This document shows positions 61,176 through 64,000 of a stretch of DNA of 64,000 bases, piece after piece; position 1 is the first letter of the stretch, and every line of letters starts with the position of its first letter. Below the pieces are notes generated by a model that saw only the letters and a program-made list of their open reading frames with translations, had not been told where the DNA came from and did no database searches. This DNA is from Candidatus Cryptobacteroides onthequi. Lineage in GTDB: Bacteria; Bacteroidota; Bacteroidia; Bacteroidales; UBA932. Made by a program: the position numbers and the translations under genes. The stretch lies in the NCBI GenBank assembly GCA_018066125.1, contig JAGHSA010000004.1, positions 62,001 through 126,000 of the forward strand. The letters are read 5' to 3'.

Positions 61176-62290
61176 GTCCGGCATACCCGTACAGGGGCGG
61201 AATAGCGGCCTTCAACGAAAGGCTGTCCAGGGAATACGCATCCAGAGGTGCCGACGTGCATGTCAGGACCTTCACCCTGCAGTATCCGTCATTCCTTTTC
61301 CCAGGCAAGACGCAGTTCTCTACGGACCCGGCCCCCGAGGGACTCGACATCGTCAGAAGCATCAACTCCATCAACCCGATCAGCTGGATCAGGACAGGTC
61401 TCCAGATAGCCGCGATGAAGCCGGACAAGGTCATCATCCAGTACTGGCTCCCGTACATGGCACCCGCACTCGGCACTATCGCCAGGATCATAAAGCGGCG
61501 CTGCAATGCCGAGGTCACAGCCGTGCTCCACAACATGATCCCACACGAGCACAAGCCGGGCGACAGACTGTTCTCCCGCTACTTCTGCGGTTCTGTCGAC
61601 GGATTCACCGCACTATCAGAGTCTGTGCTCAATGACGTCATGACATTTGACAGGAAGAAGCCGAGAGTCCTTAATCCACACCCGCTGTATGACAACTTCG
61701 GGGCTGCGGTCGACAGAGACGAGGCATGCAGACATCTCGGGCTTGACCCGAAGCAGCGCTACCTGCTCTTCTTCGGGCTGATACGTGACTACAAGGGGCT
61801 CGATCTCCTTATCGAGGCACTGGCAGACAAGTCCATTGACTGCAGAGACGACTTCAAGGTCATCGTAGCCGGAGAGTTCTACAGCCACCCGGAGAAATAC
61901 CTCGACCTGGCGAAAGAGAAAGGTGTGGGCAAGCACATCATATGGCGAACTGAGTATGTCCCCGACAGCGAGGTGAGATACTATTTCAGCGCAGCTGAGA
62001 TGATGGTGCTCCCTTACAGATCGGCCACACAGAGCGGAGTCACCCAGATTGCTTACCACTTTGAAAAGCCTATGCTCATAACAGATGTGGGAGGATTGGG
62101 AGAGACCGTCCCGGACGGAGTCGCAGGATACGTGACAAAACCCGAATCCCAGGCCATTGCCGAAGGTATCAGGAAACAGCTTGAAGATCCGAAGGATTTC
62201 ACGGAAGGCATAAGGGAGACCAAGAAGAGATATTCGTGGTCCGCCCTCTGCGACGCCATAGATTCTATATCATCCTCCCGGGCCTGCTGA
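61148..62290 (+). CDS. Glycosyltransferase family 4 protein
   Basis: The 380-residue protein has a GT-B fold: the N-terminal PAYPYRGGIAAFNERL (about 10-25, acceptor side) and the C-terminal Rossmann domain with RYLLFFGLIRDYKGLDLLIEAL (in parts), VIVAGEFY, and MMVLPYRSATQSGVTQIA with the Glu-like nucleotide-binding segment replaced by SGVTQ. GT4 enzymes transfer sugars from UDP-, GDP- or other donors with retention. It starts within the last codons of the YfhO-type gene and its 3' end overlaps the converging GT2 gene by 26 bases. Confidence 0.88.
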   Translation: MEKSKIVTIGPAYPYRGGIAAFNERLSREYASRGADVHVRTFTLQYPSFLFPGKTQFSTDPAPEGLDIVRSINSINPISWIRTGLQIAAMKPDKVIIQYWLPYMAPALGTIARIIKRRCNAEVTAVLHNMIPHEHKPGDRLFSRYFCGSVDGFTALSESVLNDVMTFDRKKPRVLNPHPLYDNFGAAVDRDEACRHLGLDPKQRYLLFFGLIRDYKGLDLLIEALADKSIDCRDDFKVIVAGEFYSHPEKYLDLAKEKGVGKHIIWRTEYVPDSEVRYYFSAAEMMVLPYRSATQSGVTQIAYHFEKPMLITDVGGLGETVPDGVAGYVTKPESQAIAEGIRKQLEDPKDFTEGIRETKKRYSWSALCDAIDSISSSRAC

Positions 62291-63275
62291 CGTAGCGGCT
62301 GATGATCAGACAGGCAATCTTGGGATGCCTGTGTATCATATCCACCAGCAGGCGGAGCTTTAGATTCCTGCGCAGATATCGGTTCTTCGCATAATCGGGA
62401 ATCTGTGCGAGAAGCTCATCATGGATCACAGACAACACCTTGCTGTCCCTGCGGGCAGCATTTTTCACATATGTGAAAACCGCGATGAGAAAGGCCTTCT
62501 TGATATATATGAAGTCCAGCTCCTGCTTCGACCCGTCATAGAGATCATGCTTCTTCGCGTAGGACATCATCTCATTGAACGACGACAGTTTCTGCTGATA
62601 TCTGAGTTCGTCAGGCTTGAATGACAGGGACGCATTCCTGATCATGTAATGATACAGAGGCTTGGTCACAGAAGCCATCTTCCTAGCCGCCAGTATGCAG
62701 CATGTCAGGAAGCAGCTGTCTTCCGCACTTCTGGTCTGAGGAAACCACAGCCCGTTGTCTGTCAGGAACTGCCTTCGGTAGAGATAGGTCACAAAATATG
62801 TCACAAAATGTGTCATATAGTGCACTCTCTTCTTGTCCGTGAAATCTCCGTCTTTGATACGAGGATTCGTGACCACCCTTGATTCAGAGTCGGACACATT
62901 GTCGAGATATATGTCGCAGCAGGCAAGATCGGCATCCTTCCTGGATGCCGCCTTGTAGAGCAGTTCACAGAATGTCACCTCCAGCCAGTCGTCGCTGTCG
63001 AGAAAAGCCACATACTCGCCTGTCGCCTGCTGGATACCCACATTTCTGGCAATGCCGGGACCTGAGTTGGACGAGGTCTCGACAAAACGGAAAGTCTTCG
63101 GTCCATCATAGGCCTCCACCCTCCTTCTGGCCACCTCGATACTGTCGTCCGTGCCATGGTCATCGACGAAAAGGACCTCGATGTCATCCAGAGTCTGGTT
63201 CATAAGGGACTCGATACAGGTCACGATGTAATCCCTGGTGTTGTACACAGGTATGATGACGCTGACTTTTATCAT
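62265..63275 (-). CDS. Glycosyltransferase family 2 protein
   Basis: The 336-residue inverting GT-A enzyme starts VSVIIPVYNTRDYI and has the UDP-sugar-binding VLFVDDHGTDDS (about 33-44) and the DxD-like AFLDSDDWLEV (about 91-101). The C-terminal helices are basic (NRYLRRNLKLRLL), as in enzymes that touch the membrane. Such enzymes build O-antigen or capsule repeats. It follows the GT10-type gene on the same strand by 13 bases, so they probably work on the same glycan. Confidence 0.92.
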   Translation of the reverse strand: MIKVSVIIPVYNTRDYIVTCIESLMNQTLDDIEVLFVDDHGTDDSIEVARRRVEAYDGPKTFRFVETSSNSGPGIARNVGIQQATGEYVAFLDSDDWLEVTFCELLYKAASRKDADLACCDIYLDNVSDSESRVVTNPRIKDGDFTDKKRVHYMTHFVTYFVTYLYRRQFLTDNGLWFPQTRSAEDSCFLTCCILAARKMASVTKPLYHYMIRNASLSFKPDELRYQQKLSSFNEMMSYAKKHDLYDGSKQELDFIYIKKAFLIAVFTYVKNAARRDSKVLSVIHDELLAQIPDYAKNRYLRRNLKLRLLVDMIHRHPKIACLIISRYVSRPGRMI

Positions 63276-63288
63276 ATATTCTCTGTTT

Positions 63289-64000
63289 TTATCTTCCTAT
63301 CAACCTCTTGAGGAAGCGGTCAATCTTCCACATCAGACGCGAGCTCCTGCGCCATCTCCAGAAATACTTTTTATAAAAACTCTCTGCAATGCCCCTGAGA
63401 CTGCGCCTGTAGACAGTTTCCCTGACCTCAAGATTGTCATAGTACCTCAAAGCCCAATATTCACGGCTGTACCTCCTCGCAGAGACAGGATCCTGATCAA
63501 GGATGTGACACAGGAATGAACGCAACTCTTCCAGACGTCTCTCTCTGGTATCATTCATGTCAATCAGGGCCGGTTCCCTGAGCATCGCCAGATAGAGTGA
63601 CTCATCCTGATCAATCCGCCTCACCGCAGCCAACACGTCTTCAAACGAGTCATAATCATGGCAGTTGATGAACGCCTTGGAATTGAAGGTCCGATCTATC
63701 AGAGGGTCCCCCCAGTAGACAGGGACAGTCCCCGCAGCAAAGGCCTGGACCAGTTTCTCCGTGGCATATCCCGGGACAGAGGTGTTCTCGAAAGCAACCG
63801 AGAATCTGTAATGGCTTTGGAACTCCTTCTTGTCAGCCACCGGACCGCCTACATTGTTTCTGAAACGCCCTCCGGAAGCGACTGGCTTGTATGTGCAGAG
63901 TAGATCATAAAAGCGATTCCTCTCTGGGGAAGCATTATTGTTTGAATACACGAAAGAGCAGAATCCGTCCCTTCCCGCCAGCAGTTCCCCGTCAGTACGG
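63289..64000 (-). CDS. GT10-family (fucosyltransferase-type) glycosyltransferase, 5' end missing
   Basis: The frame is open through base 64000, so only the C-terminal part (about 237 codons) is present. The GT10 signature is clear: FCSFVYSNNNASPERNRFY in parts near the upstream edge, then FSVAFENTSVPGYATEKL and AFAAGTVPVYWGDP (about 63790-63700). These are the nucleotide-binding motifs of alpha-1,3/4-fucosyltransferases. The tail is basic, with an Arg/Trp-rich segment (FWRWRRSSRLMWK) that may bind the membrane. An internal GTG at 63951 is not a convincing start. Fucose on surface glycan is a common feature of gut Bacteroidales. Confidence 0.9.
   Translation of the reverse strand, partial: RTDGELLAGRDGFCSFVYSNNNASPERNRFYDLLCTYKPVASGGRFRNNVGGPVADKKEFQSHYRFSVAFENTSVPGYATEKLVQAFAAGTVPVYWGDPLIDRTFNSKAFINCHDYDSFEDVLAAVRRIDQDESLYLAMLREPALIDMNDTRERRLEELRSFLCHILDQDPVSARRYSREYWALRYYDNLEVRETVYRRSLRGIAESFYKKYFWRWRRSSRLMWKIDRFLKRLIGR

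Noticed and set aside
1..64000. tRNA, rRNA, CRISPR, IS element or prophage
   Set aside because: Intergenic spaces are too short and no cloverleaf, repeat-spacer array, transposase or integrase pattern was found on reading.

Overview
The window is a bacterial chromosome segment from the phylum Bacteroidota, most likely order Bacteroidales. This rests on a SusC/SusD pair, BACON-domain and FISUMP lipoproteins, a DUF4290 gene beside ftsK, many promoters of the TTTG / TAnnTTTG type, and a near absence of Shine-Dalgarno sequences except before rpsU. The base composition is moderately GC-rich (by eye, not computed), which would fit a gut lineage, but the genus cannot be fixed from sequence reading alone. 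Coding density is very high: no gene-free stretch exceeds about 220 bases, many neighbours overlap by 1-34 bases, and no rRNA, tRNA, CRISPR array, insertion sequence or prophage was seen.

Region 1 (1-10.6 kb) is the end of a nutrient-acquisition locus: a secreted metallophosphoesterase (cut by the window edge), SusC, SusD and a large surface lipoprotein with three BACON domains and three copies of a second module. Region 2 (10.6-20.2 kb) holds grpE-dnaJ, a Tat-exported Gfo/Idh/MocA oxidoreductase coupled to a HEAT-repeat/DUF1080 protein (a likely oxidise-then-cleave glycoside pathway), and a minus-strand group of a polysaccharide deacetylase, a nitroreductase-fold protein and ApbE. Region 3 (20.2-30.6 kb) is a minus-strand block of lolA-like, ftsK, a DUF4290 gene, a HAD phosphatase and an AddAB-type helicase-nuclease pair.

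Region 4 (30.6-32.2 kb) is a compact plus-strand three-gene cassette: an HPr-kinase-like ATPase, an S24/S26 signal-peptidase-like protein and a PqqD-like peptide-binding protein. It resembles peptide-modification (RiPP) machinery without a visible precursor and is the best candidate for an undescribed system here. Region 5 (32.2-49 kb) is mostly housekeeping: an S4 RNA-binding protein, a divergent mannose-6-phosphate-isomerase-like protein, a DJ-1 family protein, alanine racemase, a membrane zinc protease, a lon-ung-coaD-thioredoxin-TSCPD operon, HU, a 29-residue basic protein, RNase G, GDPD, Lnt, NagB, an RluA-family pseudouridine synthase and a PASTA protein. Region 6 (49-56.7 kb) has a folate cycloligase, a TonB-type outer-membrane receptor, ruvC, serS, rplU-rpmA, an AAA ATPase and rpsU.

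Region 7 (56.7-64 kb) is a sugar-nucleotide and surface-glycan section: a nucleotidyltransferase with a galactokinase-family enzyme whose motif resembles galacturonokinases, a YfhO-type membrane protein, two glycosyltransferases and the end of a GT10 (fucosyltransferase-type) gene. The two ends of the window therefore concern glycans (uptake and breakdown at the left, synthesis at the right), with core genes between.
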